64,000 nt of DNA. Origin: Clostridium_AD sp050717635. Its GTDB lineage: Bacteria > Bacillota > Clostridia > Clostridiales > Clostridiaceae. The stretch is taken from contig NZ_JBOITO010000003.1 of the NCBI RefSeq assembly GCF_050717635.1, positions 124,001-188,000 of the forward strand. The letters run 5' to 3'. Shown piece after piece: positions 44,717-54,357 of this stretch (positions within the stretch are counted from its first letter, which is position 1; the number at the start of each line of letters is the position of its first letter). Made by a program: the position numbers and the translations under genes. The notes under the pieces were generated by a model. That model did no database searches and was not told the DNA's origin. It saw nothing but the letters and a program-made list of their open reading frames with translations.

Positions 44717-46042
44717 ATGAATGGGGTTATTGTGGCAAAATTTGGGGGAAGCTCGTTATCTGACAGCGGTCAGTTTGCAAAGGTTAGAGATATAATTTTG
44801 GAGGACACGCGAAGAAGATATATAGTACCTTCAGCACCAGGTAAAAGAGATGTTAGTGATTATAAAATCACAGATATATTATATTTGTGCCAGGAACATG
44901 TAGAAAAGGGTGTACCTTTTGATGAAGTCTATAAATGTATTGAAGAAAGATACACTCAGTTATGCAAAGATCTTAATATAACGTTTGATATATTAAGCTA
45001 CTTAAAGGATTTAAAGGAAAAGATAACTAATGGTGCTACTAAAGATTATGTGGCAAGCAGAGGTGAATATTTCAATGGGCTAATACTTTCTCATTATTTA
45101 GGTATTCCATTTATTGATGCTGCTGAAATTATTATTTTTAAGAACAATGGAAAGCTTAATGAAGAAGCTACATATAATGCGGTAAGTGCTAAACTAGAAA
45201 AGATTAAAAAAGCAGTTATTCCAGGATTTTATGGAGCAACAATGGACGGAAAAATAAAGACGTTTTCACGTGGCGGATCAGACATAACAGGGGCTATAAT
45301 CGCTAAAAGTGTAGGAGCTATAGTTTATGAAAACTGGACTGATGTATCAGGGTTTCTAATGGCTGATCCTCGTATTGTAGCTAATCCAAAGCATATCGAA
45401 GAAATTACATATAAAGAACTTAGAGAACTTTCTTATATGGGAGCTAATGTGTTTCATGAAGAGGCAATTTTTCCTGTTAAAAAAGATGGTATTCCAACAA
45501 ATATAAGAAATACAAATAAACCAACAGATGAAGGAACATATATTATAGATGATAGTGCAGAAGTCAAAATTAGAGATATAACAGGGATATCAGGAAAAAA
45601 AGATTTCACAGTAATAGCAATTGAAAAGACCCTTATGAAAAATGAAAAGGGATATTACCTTAGGGTTCTTTCTATTTTAGAAAATAATAATGTGTCTTTT
45701 GAACATATCCCGTCGGGGCTTGATTCACTATCACTTATCATTGACGATAAAGAATTAGATGACAAGCTTGAAAAAATATTAGAAGAAATTGAAAAACAGT
45801 GCAGCCCAGATTCTTTAATAGTATACCCTAATATGGCGTTAATAGCAGTTGTGGGAAAAGGTATGATAAGAACAAAGGGTGTATCAGGTAAAGTTTTTGG
45901 TGCTTTAGCTAAGGGTGAAATAAATATTAGAATGATAAATCAAGGATCTAATGAGTTAAGTATAATTGTAGGAATTGAAAATGAAGACTTTGAAAATGCT
46001 ATTAGGGCAATTTATGATGCCTTTGAAAATGAGAGCAAATAA
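44717..46042 (+). CDS. lysC: Aspartate kinase
   Basis: 441 residues from the ATG at 44717 after GGGG; the TTG at 44705 lies too close to the preceding ribosome-site bases. It has the aspartokinase start VAKFGGSSL, the central FSRGGSDITGAIIA, and two C-terminal ACT domains (about 300-440) that usually bind lysine or threonine. It phosphorylates aspartate, the first step to threonine, lysine and methionine. Being in the thr operon suggests a threonine-pathway isozyme. Confidence 0.93.
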   Translation: MNGVIVAKFGGSSLSDSGQFAKVRDIILEDTRRRYIVPSAPGKRDVSDYKITDILYLCQEHVEKGVPFDEVYKCIEERYTQLCKDLNITFDILSYLKDLKEKITNGATKDYVASRGEYFNGLILSHYLGIPFIDAAEIIIFKNNGKLNEEATYNAVSAKLEKIKKAVIPGFYGATMDGKIKTFSRGGSDITGAIIAKSVGAIVYENWTDVSGFLMADPRIVANPKHIEEITYKELRELSYMGANVFHEEAIFPVKKDGIPTNIRNTNKPTDEGTYIIDDSAEVKIRDITGISGKKDFTVIAIEKTLMKNEKGYYLRVLSILENNNVSFEHIPSGLDSLSLIIDDKELDDKLEKILEEIEKQCSPDSLIVYPNMALIAVVGKGMIRTKGVSGKVFGALAKGEINIRMINQGSNELSIIVGIENEDFENAIRAIYDAFENESK

Positions 46043-46083
46043 TAGTTTTTTATAATTAGATATAAGGAGGAAGGGTGATAAAT

Positions 46084-47373
46084 ATGAAAAAGATAAAGAT
46101 AGCAATACTTGGACTTGGAAATGTAGGTAGAGGAGTATGGAATATATTAGATACAAATAAAAATGAAATAATGAAACGTTCAGGTTATGAAATAGAAATT
46201 TCTAAGATATTAGTAAGAGATAAAAACATGGATAGAGGAATAATCGTTCCAAGTGAAATTCTTACAGATAATATTGAAGAAATATTAAATGATGAGGATA
46301 TAAAAATAGTAGTAGAACTCATAGGGGGTTCGGGCGAAGCAAAAGAGTATATGATAAGAGCAATGAAAGCAAAAAAACATGTAGTAACTGCAAATAAGTT
46401 TGTACTTGCTAATTGGGGCGAGGAATTATTTTCTACAGCTGAGGAAGAAGAAGTTATGTTCTATTATGAAGCAAGTGTAGGAGGAGGAATACCTGTAATT
46501 CGTGAAATCAATGAAAGTCTTACAGCTAATAAAATAGAGCAGATTACTGGGATTGTAAATGGAACAACTAATTATATATTGAGTAAAATGTCATTGGAAG
46601 GAATGAACTTTGAAACTGCTTTAAAAGAGGCACAGCAAAAAGGATATGCTGAGGCTGATCCTACAGCTGATGTAGAAGGATATGATGTGGTATATAAACT
46701 TGCAATTATGGCTTCGCTAGCATTCGGTACGAAGGTTCATCCGGACTCCATATATAGAGAAGGAATAAATAATGTTACTTCTATAGATATTGAGTATGCA
46801 AAGAAATTTGGGTATGTAATAAAGCTTTTAGCCATTGGAAAAGAGGAAAATAATCAATTAGAACTTAGAGTGCATCCAACCTTAGTACCAGCTACTCATC
46901 CAATTGCAAATGTTAATGATTCCTTTAATGCAATTTTTATTAAAGGAAATGCAGTTGGAGATTTAATGCTTTATGGTAGAGGTGCAGGGGAATTACCTAC
47001 TGGAAGTGCTGTAGTAGGAGATATAATTTCAATTCTAAGAAATAATGAAAATATGGCAATAGATAAGCCATCAAAAAATTATTTGGGACATAAAAGGGTT
47101 AAAAATTCAGAAGAAAATAGTTCGGAATTTTATATAAGATTAAATGTTAGAGATAAAGTAGGAGTTTTAGGTGGTATAGCATCTATATTTGGCAAAAACG
47201 ATGTGAGTATAGTATCTGTTACTCAGAATGTGCAACATGAAGATTTTGTATCTTTAGTGTTTATTACTCACAAGGCTTTAGAAAAAGACATAAGGAACTC
47301 TATAAAAAAAATTAAAGAGTCTGAAAATTTAAATAAAGTAGAAAGCATTTTAAGAATAGAAAATTTCAACTAA
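46084..47373 (+). CDS. hom: Homoserine dehydrogenase
   Basis: 429 residues from the ATG at 46084; a GTG at 46075 is possible but very close to AAGGAGG. NAD(P) binding is at AILGLGNVGRGVWNIL, the catalytic domain has GIVNGTTNYILSKM and GYAEADPTADVEGYD, and a C-terminal ACT domain (about 345-425) gives threonine sensing. It reduces aspartate semialdehyde to homoserine. It is the last gene of the thr operon. Confidence 0.94.
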   Translation: MKKIKIAILGLGNVGRGVWNILDTNKNEIMKRSGYEIEISKILVRDKNMDRGIIVPSEILTDNIEEILNDEDIKIVVELIGGSGEAKEYMIRAMKAKKHVVTANKFVLANWGEELFSTAEEEEVMFYYEASVGGGIPVIREINESLTANKIEQITGIVNGTTNYILSKMSLEGMNFETALKEAQQKGYAEADPTADVEGYDVVYKLAIMASLAFGTKVHPDSIYREGINNVTSIDIEYAKKFGYVIKLLAIGKEENNQLELRVHPTLVPATHPIANVNDSFNAIFIKGNAVGDLMLYGRGAGELPTGSAVVGDIISILRNNENMAIDKPSKNYLGHKRVKNSEENSSEFYIRLNVRDKVGVLGGIASIFGKNDVSIVSVTQNVQHEDFVSLVFITHKALEKDIRNSIKKIKESENLNKVESILRIENFN

Positions 47374-47470
47374 AATTATACCTTAAAGAGTCAAATGTTG
47401 GAAAACTATAATATATTATAATTAGTAAGAAAATTGATAATTTTCTGGTATTGTGGTATATTATAAAGGT

Positions 47471-47513
47471 AACACTGTTGATACAAAATTAGTGTATCTT
47501 ACGTAATAGTGTT
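47471..47513 (+). promoter_or_regulatory. 5' UTR hairpin of cold-shock gene
   Basis: AACACT (47471-47476) pairs with AGTGTT (47508-47513), and inside it GATAC (47480-47484) with GTATC (47494-47498). The fold lies just before the GGAGG of the csp gene. It may be a temperature-sensitive leader as in other csp mRNAs, or a weak terminator (TTTTGTCTT follows). Confidence 0.45.
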
Positions 47514-47533
47514 TTGTCTTAGGAGGAATAACA

Positions 47534-47737
47534 ATGAAAACTGGAATAGTTAAATGGTTTAATGTAGAAAAAGGATTTGGATTTATTGAAGTTGAAGGTG
47601 AAAAAGATATTTTCGTTCATTCATCTGCAATACTAGGAAATGAATCAAGAAAAAGTCTTGATGAAGGCCAAAATGTACAATTTGAAACAGAGCAGGGACC
47701 TAAAGGACTTCAAGCAATTGAGGTTTCAGCAATATAA
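47534..47737 (+). CDS. Cold-shock protein (CspA family)
   Basis: 67 residues, one cold-shock domain. The RNA-binding motifs KGFGFIEV (RNP1) and DIFVHSSAI (RNP2) are present, with the usual start TGIVKWFNVEKGFGF. It is an RNA chaperone that binds single-stranded nucleic acid. The TTAGGAGG ribosome site and a stem-loop lie in its leader, and a strong bidirectional terminator follows. Confidence 0.95.
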   Translation: MKTGIVKWFNVEKGFGFIEVEGEKDIFVHSSAILGNESRKSLDEGQNVQFETEQGPKGLQAIEVSAI

Positions 47738-47764
47738 GCATAATTTTTCAGTAACATTTATATT

Positions 47765-47803
47765 ACAAACAAAAGCCACCTTTAAGAGGTGGCTTTTGTT
47801 TGT
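47765..47803. terminator. Bidirectional terminator between csp and fdhD
   Basis: Perfect 17-bp stem (47765-47781 with 47787-47803), five-base loop, with A-rich and T-rich sides, placed between convergent csp and fdhD genes. Confidence 0.9.
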
Positions 47804-47807
47804 AAAT

Positions 47808-48578
47808 TTAAATTATTCTATGTTCATTACAATAAATGTTCATTCGAATGCCACGTGCAAAACCTATTACAGTTATATTTGCATCTTTAGCTATACTTAA
47901 AGCTAAAGATGTTGGGGCTGAGTGAGACACTATAATTTGGATACCTGCTTTGGCTACTTTAACAACTATATCTGAAGAAATTCTACCGGTGGTCATTACA
48001 ATTATATCACTGAAATCTATATTTTTAATAAGAGCTTTTCCTAATGCCTTATCTAAGGCATTATGTCGACCTATATCTTCACAAAAAAGAAGGATACTAT
48101 TTTCAGTGCAAAGGCAACAGCTATGAACACCTCCAGTTTGTTTGAAAAGCTCTGATTTATTATTAAATTCACTCATTAATCTTAAAATCTCTACACTAGA
48201 AAATTTACAATTGCTGTCTATAAATTTAATACTACATTCCTCAAGAGAGATTACATGGATACTGCCATTTCCACAGCCAGAAGTTATAGCCCTTGCACTA
48301 CTTTTATCTACATTAATTTCATGGTCTAAAATTATACATACCCTATTTTCATACACTTCTTCTGTGCTTATAATGGAACCAATAGATGAAATTACACCTT
48401 CAGAAAAAAGAAATCCTACAGCCAGTTCTACGAGTTCAATAGGAGTACACATAAGTGTTGCATAAAATTCATGATTCACAAATATGTCTAAGGGTACTTC
48501 TTCTATTATTAAATCCAAGGTATCTTCTTGTAGTCCATTTTTTATCCTTTTAATATTAACTTGTTTTTCTATATTCAT
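47808..48578 (-). CDS. fdhD: Formate dehydrogenase accessory sulfurtransferase FdhD
   Basis: 256 residues of the FdhD family. FdhD transfers sulfur to the molybdenum/tungsten cofactor, which activates formate dehydrogenase. The usual loop with the catalytic cysteine reads AITSGCGNGS, with a single cysteine rather than CxxC. The late GRISSDIVVKVAKAGIQIIVSHSAPTSLA region is well conserved. It starts five bases after mobA ends and is the last gene of the fdh unit. Confidence 0.93.
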   Translation of the reverse strand: MNIEKQVNIKRIKNGLQEDTLDLIIEEVPLDIFVNHEFYATLMCTPIELVELAVGFLFSEGVISSIGSIISTEEVYENRVCIILDHEINVDKSSARAITSGCGNGSIHVISLEECSIKFIDSNCKFSSVEILRLMSEFNNKSELFKQTGGVHSCCLCTENSILLFCEDIGRHNALDKALGKALIKNIDFSDIIVMTTGRISSDIVVKVAKAGIQIIVSHSAPTSLALSIAKDANITVIGFARGIRMNIYCNEHRII

Positions 48579-48583
48579 TATAC

Positions 48584-49198
48584 TTATGCGTCCTCCGGAA
48601 ATATATTTTTTAAAACTGTAAGATCAGATTTATAGTTCAAATTGGTGAAAATATCCTTGCCACTACTACATTTTCTCCATATACTTTCTTCTACATAATA
48701 CATCTTGCTGTTTCTAATTACATCGTGAAGTTTGTAGTTGTTTTTCTTTATCTCAGTTTCAAAGGCAGTGATCATATCTATAGAATAGAAGGCATAAAGT
48801 GGTTCTATATATTTAGAGTTATAAGATACAACCCCTTGTACATTTTCGCTTTTTATTATTTCCATCATATACTCTATATAATTTAAATTTATTATAGGCA
48901 TATCGCAAGCAGTAATAAAAACATATTTAGAAGTAGTATTTTTTAATGCTGTATAAATAGCTCCTATTGGGCCTGCATTTGCTATAATATCCTCCACCAC
49001 TATATATTTTGTATCTTTAAATTTTTCAATATCATTTGATATCAGTATTATATTTGTAAAAATATGTGAAAGTTCCTCTGCAATAATTTCTATTAAAAAC
49101 TTATTATTGGTTTTAATATTACACTTATCAAAGCCCATTCTAGTGCTTTTCCCACCACATAAAATAACTGATGATCCAAAGTCATCCAATAGTTTCAC
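48584..49198 (-). CDS. mobA: Molybdenum cofactor guanylyltransferase
   Basis: 204 residues. The nucleotidyltransferase motif LCGGKSTRMGFDK is at about residues 14-26, and the TACDMPIIN motif at about 96 holds the metal aspartate. It attaches GMP to molybdopterin to give the bis-MGD cofactor needed by FdhF. A GAGGTGA ribosome site overlaps the end of the preceding gene. Its location between the FdhF partner and fdhD ties it to formate dehydrogenase. Confidence 0.92.
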   Translation of the reverse strand: MKLLDDFGSSVILCGGKSTRMGFDKCNIKTNNKFLIEIIAEELSHIFTNIILISNDIEKFKDTKYIVVEDIIANAGPIGAIYTALKNTTSKYVFITACDMPIINLNYIEYMMEIIKSENVQGVVSYNSKYIEPLYAFYSIDMITAFETEIKKNNYKLHDVIRNSKMYYVEESIWRKCSSGKDIFTNLNYKSDLTVLKNIFPEDA

Positions 49199-49202
49199 CT
49201 CT

Positions 49203-51131
49203 CTAAAATTCTGGTGGCAGTGTCAGCATTTCCTCATAATTAAATACTGGTCCATCTATGCACATGTATTTATTGCCTACCTTGCAATGTCCACATTTTC
49301 CTATTCCACAGCGCATATGAGTTTCTAGGGAGGTATATATATCAATACCTTTCATTCCAAGTTTTATTAAATCCACTGCTAGGGCTTTTATCCTTCTTGG
49401 AGAAGCACATATTATTGCTGAAGTATTTTTGAAGTCTAATTCTAAATTGGGTAACAAATCATTTATATAACCAACATGGGCATTAACTTTAGTGGTTGGA
49501 GAACTAAGTGCATACAAAACCTTTACACCTATGGTATTACTCCATGATATTAAATCATCCTTGTATATTATATCCTCATAGGTCATTGAACTACCTATAA
49601 TCACAATCTTATCAAAATCCTTAGTGTTTTCAAGAGCATGTGTTATGAAAGTCCTTACTGGGGCAATACCAACTCCACTTCCAATAATAAGAACATTTCT
49701 ACCTTTAAGTTCTTCGTAGGGGAATCCTTTTCCAAAAGGTCCTCTAAGTCCAACCTTATCTCCAATTTTCATTTGATGCATTACACTGGTTACTTTACCA
49801 GCTTTTTTTATGCAAAAGTCAAAAACATGCTTTTGATTTGGGGAAAAAGGAATAGATATAGCTATCTCGCCAACACCAAATACTGTTATTTCGAAAAATT
49901 GGCCCGATAATTTAAAGTTTTCATGAAGAGACTTATCTTCATACTGAATAAAAAAACGTTTGATACTTTTTGTTTCCTGAATAATATCTGTAATTACAGC
50001 TATTTGAGGGACATAATTACTTTCGCAGTTTTCCTTAGGGTGATCATGTAAAATATCTTTATGGGCGAGATCTATGGAGATATTTGTTTCTACTAAATTG
50101 TTGCCTTCTTTTACGATATCTCTCTCACCTAATTCATTGATTACATTAACCACATTTATGGAGGCTGGACAAACAGCTATACATCGTCCACATCCACTGC
50201 AACCCTTCATATTAAATTTTTCTTCGATATATTTAAATTTATCAAACAATCTATATCTTACCCTAGATACATCATTTCTTGGATTGTGTTCACCAGCATT
50301 TCTAGTAAAGGAATCACTTTGACAGGAGTCATAACACCGAACTCTACATCCACTGTCACAACTTATATTTTCCTCTAGCACATTAAAACAGGTGCAGGTG
50401 GGACAAAGATTTGTGCAACCAGTACATAAAACACACTCCTTTGAAAGCTGATTCCAAAGTGGATCATTAAAATTATCTTGGAGAACTTTGGCAATATTAT
50501 TTACTTTAATCTTGGTTTTAAATTTATACAAAGTAGCCTCTGTAAGTTTGTCTTTCTCAATTAACAGCTTATTGTCAGTCGCAGTAAACAAATTTTCTCC
50601 TAAGAGAATTAAATCTTGGCCTTTAGGGCTTCCAACTTCTATTAAATATTCATGTTCAAGTGGAGTAAAAAGAATATCATAGCCTTCGCCAGCAAAGGGA
50701 CCAGTTCCCATTGAACTACAAAAGCAATCCTCACCTACTCTAACGCAGTTTACAGCAACTATCCATGTGGCTTCTCTATTTTTTTTGTATAATTCATCCT
50801 CATAATCCTCTAGAAAAAATTTATCCATATAAGCAACACCGTATGCATCACAGGACCTAATTCCAAAAAGTATGCTTTTGTCTCTGAGAGGTTCATCTTC
50901 ATGAACTTCTACTTTACTATTGTTAATTTTCCATTGAAAAAGTTTCTCCTTTTGCTTAAAAAGAAATTCTTTTACAGGAAAGGGGAAGTTAATATAGTCT
51001 AGGCATAATTCATCATCATAGGGAAGGAGCATAACCTGCCCTTCATTTTTTTGAGGGGCATAAACATCGAATGATGACTTAGACCAAGTATTAAGAAGTT
51101 CTTTTAAGTCTTCCTTTTTAAGAGTATACAT
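49203..51131 (-). CDS. AsrA/AsrB-like fusion: Fe-S and FAD/NAD(P) electron-transfer subunit of formate dehydrogenase
   Basis: 642 residues. Residues 1-210 resemble the hydrogenase beta/AsrA N-terminus (MLLPYDDELCLDYINFPFP). Cysteine sets at C233/C236/C239/C243 and C311/C314/C317/C321 can hold two 4Fe-4S clusters, with extra cysteines between them. From about 370 follows a ferredoxin-reductase module: FAD loop RGPFGKGFPYEEL, NAD(P) motif LIIGSGVGIAPV at about 491, and a C-terminal cysteine cluster (RCGIGKCGHCKVGNKYMC) like AsrB/PyrK. So separate AsrA- and AsrB-type proteins are joined. It abuts fdhF with no gap, so it probably connects formate oxidation to NAD(P) or ferredoxin. No sulfite-reductase AsrC is nearby. 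Confidence 0.75.
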   Translation of the reverse strand: MYTLKKEDLKELLNTWSKSSFDVYAPQKNEGQVMLLPYDDELCLDYINFPFPVKEFLFKQKEKLFQWKINNSKVEVHEDEPLRDKSILFGIRSCDAYGVAYMDKFFLEDYEDELYKKNREATWIVAVNCVRVGEDCFCSSMGTGPFAGEGYDILFTPLEHEYLIEVGSPKGQDLILLGENLFTATDNKLLIEKDKLTEATLYKFKTKIKVNNIAKVLQDNFNDPLWNQLSKECVLCTGCTNLCPTCTCFNVLEENISCDSGCRVRCYDSCQSDSFTRNAGEHNPRNDVSRVRYRLFDKFKYIEEKFNMKGCSGCGRCIAVCPASINVVNVINELGERDIVKEGNNLVETNISIDLAHKDILHDHPKENCESNYVPQIAVITDIIQETKSIKRFFIQYEDKSLHENFKLSGQFFEITVFGVGEIAISIPFSPNQKHVFDFCIKKAGKVTSVMHQMKIGDKVGLRGPFGKGFPYEELKGRNVLIIGSGVGIAPVRTFITHALENTKDFDKIVIIGSSMTYEDIIYKDDLISWSNTIGVKVLYALSSPTTKVNAHVGYINDLLPNLELDFKNTSAIICASPRRIKALAVDLIKLGMKGIDIYTSLETHMRCGIGKCGHCKVGNKYMCIDGPVFNYEEMLTLPPEF

Positions 51132-53168
51132 TTACTTCACCACCTCTATTTTTACAGCACAAACCTTAAACTCTGGTATTTGTACAATTGGATCTGAATT
51201 TCCCCCAATAAGTTTATTTACTGATTGTTCACCAAAGTGAAAGGTCATAAATACAACTCCTACCGATATTTTATCTGTAATATGAGCCTCTGTTATAACT
51301 TCACCTATTTTTGAAGTTACTTTCACTTTGTTACGCTCTTTTAACCCAAGTTTTTCAGCGTCTTGTGGGTTAATCTCCATGAATCCATGTGGATATTCTC
51401 TGTCTAGTGCCCAAGATCTTCTAGTCATAGTCCCAGTATGATAGTGATGGTTCATTCGTCCAGTCGTTAAAATAAAAGGGTATTCACTAGTTGCTAGTTC
51501 AGTTGACTCTGTGTACTCGTTTACGCTAAACTTTCCAAGTCCACGGGTAAATTTTCCTCTGTGCAAAAATTTCGTTCCTGAATGGTTAATATCTGTGCAG
51601 GGCCATTGAAGTCCTCCATCATTAAGCCTTTCGTAAGTTATTCCCCTGTGGCTAGGTACTAATGTACTAATCTCTTCCATTATGTCAGAAGGGGAAGAGT
51701 AATCTGCAGCACCGCCAAGAGATTTTATTAAACCGCATAGTATCTGCCAATCCGATTTACTGCTTCCCACAGGTTCTATGGCTTTTCTTACCCTTTGAAC
51801 TCTTCTTTCTGTATTTGTGAAAGTTCCATCTTTTTCAATAAAACTGGCTCCTGGTAGGATTACATGTGCTAGCTTTGAGGTTTCTGTCATAAAAATATCC
51901 TGAACCACAAGAAGTTCTAAATTCTCTAAGGCTTCTTTTACGTGATTAAGATTTGGATCTGAAAGCATTGGGTTTTCGGCCATTATAAAAAGAGATTTAA
52001 CGCTACCGCTAGCTGAGCCATCCATCATTTCGCCTAAGGTCATTCCATTTCCACTGGCATAGTCCTTACCCCAAACATTAGCAAACTTTTCCTTGATATT
52101 TTCATCTTTTAAGCTTTGATAGCCAGGGAGTACATCTGGTAATGCTCCCATATCACAGGCACCTTGAACATTATTTTGTCCTCTAAGTGGATTTACTCCT
52201 GTGAATTCTCGACCTATTTGACCAGTTATTAGAGCGAGGTTTGCAAGGGCTGCTACATTTTTTGTGCCACTTATATGTTGTGTTATGCCCATAGCATATA
52301 TAATTGAAGCTGTTTTTGCCTTAGCGTATAGCCTTGCAATCTCTTTAATAGTATTTTCAGATACTCCGGTAATAGTTGAAACGAGCTTTGGTGTATATTT
52401 TTGAATGGAATCTTTAAATTCTTCAAAGCCTTCAGTGCTGTTCTCTACGAAATCACTATTCACTAGGTTTTCATTTACAATAACATTTAATAATCCATTT
52501 ATAAATGCTAAATTAGTTCCAGGGGCAAGAGGGGCATAAATAGCTGCATTTTCAGCTAGAGGTATCTTCCTTGGATCCGCTACAATTAATTTTGCACCGT
52601 TTCTTTTAACCGCGTCTATTATTCTCATGGCGACTAGGGGATGCTGCTGGGTAGTGTTAGAGCCAATAACAAAGATAACCTCAGTATTTTCAAGCTCTTC
52701 AATTGAATTAGTCATAGCTCCACTTCCGAATGCAGCGGCTAAACTAGCCACTGTAGGGCTATGTCAGAGGCGGGCACAATGATCTATATTATTTGTATGG
52801 AGTACTGCTCTTGCTAGCTTTACCATAAGATAATTTTCTTCGTTTGTGCACCTAGCAGAGGATAGCATGCCAACAGCTGAAGGACCGTTTTTTTTGATGA
52901 TATTATTAAGCGATGAACTTATAAATTCAAATGCAGTCTCCCAAGTAACCTCTTTAAAACTCCCATCCACAGTTTTCATTAATGGCTGTTTTAACCTATC
53001 GTTATGATTAACAAAACTATAGCCTTGCCAGCCTTTAACGCATAGTTTACCCTTGCTTACAATATCATTATTTTTAGGAGTGACACCGACTATTTCATTA
53101 TTTTCTACATTTAAGTAATAATTACAACCACATCCACAATAACCGCAAGTGGTAAGTACTTTTTTCAT
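51132..53168 (-). CDS. fdhF: Selenocysteine formate dehydrogenase (FdhF type), read through in-frame UGA
   Basis: 678 residues if the TGA at 52764-52766 is read as selenocysteine, residue 135. The context NNIDHCARL-U-HSPTVASL matches the FdhH active site. Upstream and downstream halves are in the same frame with no other fault. A predicted SECIS hairpin lies at 52733-52753. The N-terminal CGYCGCGC with a later KGKLCVKGW holds a 4Fe-4S cluster, and molybdopterin-binding segments follow (DPRKIPLAENA; GQNNVQGACDMGALP). It oxidises formate to CO2 or does the reverse. The start 53168 follows AGGGGTG; an upstream ATG at 53189 lacks a site. Confidence 0.93.
52733..52753 (-). promoter_or_regulatory. 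Bacterial SECIS element in fdhF mRNA
   Basis: On the minus strand, beginning ten bases after the UGA, CAGTGGCTA pairs with TAGCCGCTG in a nine-bp stem (one G-U pair) closed by a GTT apical loop. Bacterial SECIS hairpins place a GU in the apical loop at this distance for SelB binding. Confidence 0.75.
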
Positions 53169-53378
53169 GAATTCACCCCTTAAGTTCAAATTATTTTAAA
53201 ACTCTTAATTTATTTTATAACCAATTTATAATATAATACCATACTATTCTGTGTATTTATGCTAAAATTTATTATTTAGATTGTTATTATAAAGACATAC
53301 TACAAAACTGAATTTTTTATAAAAGTTGGGAGATAATATAAGAATAAAAAGATAATAATTATTTCTAGGAGGGTACAT

Positions 53379-53735
53379 ATGAGTAGTTTAGATAAATTAA
53401 CAAAGAACATTAAACATAGACAAAAGAAACATAACAGTAACTCTATTAAACGGGTTGCAATATTTGCAGGATTAGGTATTGCAATTGGAGGGACTGTTTT
53501 GGGTTTATTGTATCAAAGGTGTTGTAGTGAAATAACACATATTATTATTAATAATGCTAAAGATATTGATGAAGATATTGACGAAGAAGTAAATATAAAG
53601 AGAGACGAAATTAAGCAAACCTTAAAAAACAAAGATAATGAGCCCATGGGTGATGTTGGTAGTGCAATGGAGGAGGCACTTGAGGATTTGGAAGTTGAGG
53701 AGCAAGATGAAGATGTTGATAAAAAGGGTCAATAA
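53379..53735 (+). CDS. Small single-span membrane protein with acidic tail, unknown
   Basis: 118 residues. A basic, Lys/Arg-rich N-terminus is followed by one hydrophobic helix (VAIFAGLGIAIGGTVLGLLY, about residues 26-45), then a strongly acidic, probably coiled C-terminal half. The layout resembles YtxH-type stress proteins, but no family signature was recognised. TAGGAGGG precedes the ATG. It is divergent from fdhF and ends in a terminator. Confidence 0.65.
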   Translation: MSSLDKLTKNIKHRQKKHNSNSIKRVAIFAGLGIAIGGTVLGLLYQRCCSEITHIIINNAKDIDEDIDEEVNIKRDEIKQTLKNKDNEPMGDVGSAMEEALEDLEVEEQDEDVDKKGQ

Positions 53736-53752
53736 AATGGCCCTTTTTTAAT
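53721..53752. terminator. Terminator between small membrane gene and convergent pseudogene
   Basis: AAAAAGGG (53721-53728) pairs with CCCTTTTT (53741-53748), followed by T; the A-rich left side could also serve the minus strand. Confidence 0.7.
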
Positions 53753-54335
53753 TGTGTCAATAAAGTTTTATTTTCTTTGGCCATGGATTCTCTTGCTACT
53801 CCCCATGATTTATCTATATATCTATTTGTATATCGCTGCTCCAATAAATGATAGAAATAAGTTCCTTTGTTTGTTAACTCATAGTTGTCTTTATTTTTAT
53901 TCAGTAAACCTAATCTTCTAGCAATTTTCAATTCTGTATTGAAGATTTTATTTAAATTTACTCCAAATAACTTTTTAAATTCATCATTATTAAATTTTAG
54001 TGTATATGCATTCCAAAATAACCAGTAAAGAGCACGGTTTCTCTCACTAAACACCATTGTCATTGCTGTAGGTATTTTACCATTATTTATACATTCCATA
54101 TTTATTTCATTAATTAATGCATCTTTATAAGATTTCACTAAACTTTCTTCATATTTAATCTTATTGTAAGGACAGAAAGAACATAAAGTTTTACAAAAGG
54201 GTATATGCAAAAGGGTATATGCACATATATTCCTATTTCTTCTGAATCAAAATTCATTTCGTTATCAACTTTATTTGTAAACATTAAAGGCTTAAATGAT
54301 CTGGTAAGAAGCATTCTTAAAATATTTGTAATCAT
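53740..54335 (-). pseudogene. Broken HemN/HemZ-like radical-SAM gene
   Basis: Starting at ATG 54335 after AAAGGAG, the frame gives a coproporphyrinogen-oxidase-like start with EEIGIYVHIPFC, then goes out of frame. A 14-base unit, GCATATACCCTTTT on the minus strand, is repeated in tandem (about 54190-54217). Removing one copy restores IYVHIPFCKTLCSFCPYNK, the radical-SAM CxxxCxxC site. The next segment (INEINM) joins directly to C-terminal family sequence (ERNRALYWLFWNAY, then LARRLGLL-like), so a few hundred central codons also appear to be deleted. No clear native stop is seen; the frame runs into the neighbour near 53740. Confidence 0.75.
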
Positions 54336-54357
54336 AGTTTTATTCTCCTTTCATTTT

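Noticed and set aside
47765..47803. GCCACC/GGTGGC stem as a third copy of the TGCCAC hairpin family
   Set aside because: It is a 17-bp terminator stem between convergent genes with different flanks and loop; the shared bases are incidental.
52751..53189. Reading fdhF as two truncated genes or a pseudogene
   Set aside because: The interruption is a single in-frame TGA at the known selenocysteine position with a matching hairpin, and both halves keep frame.
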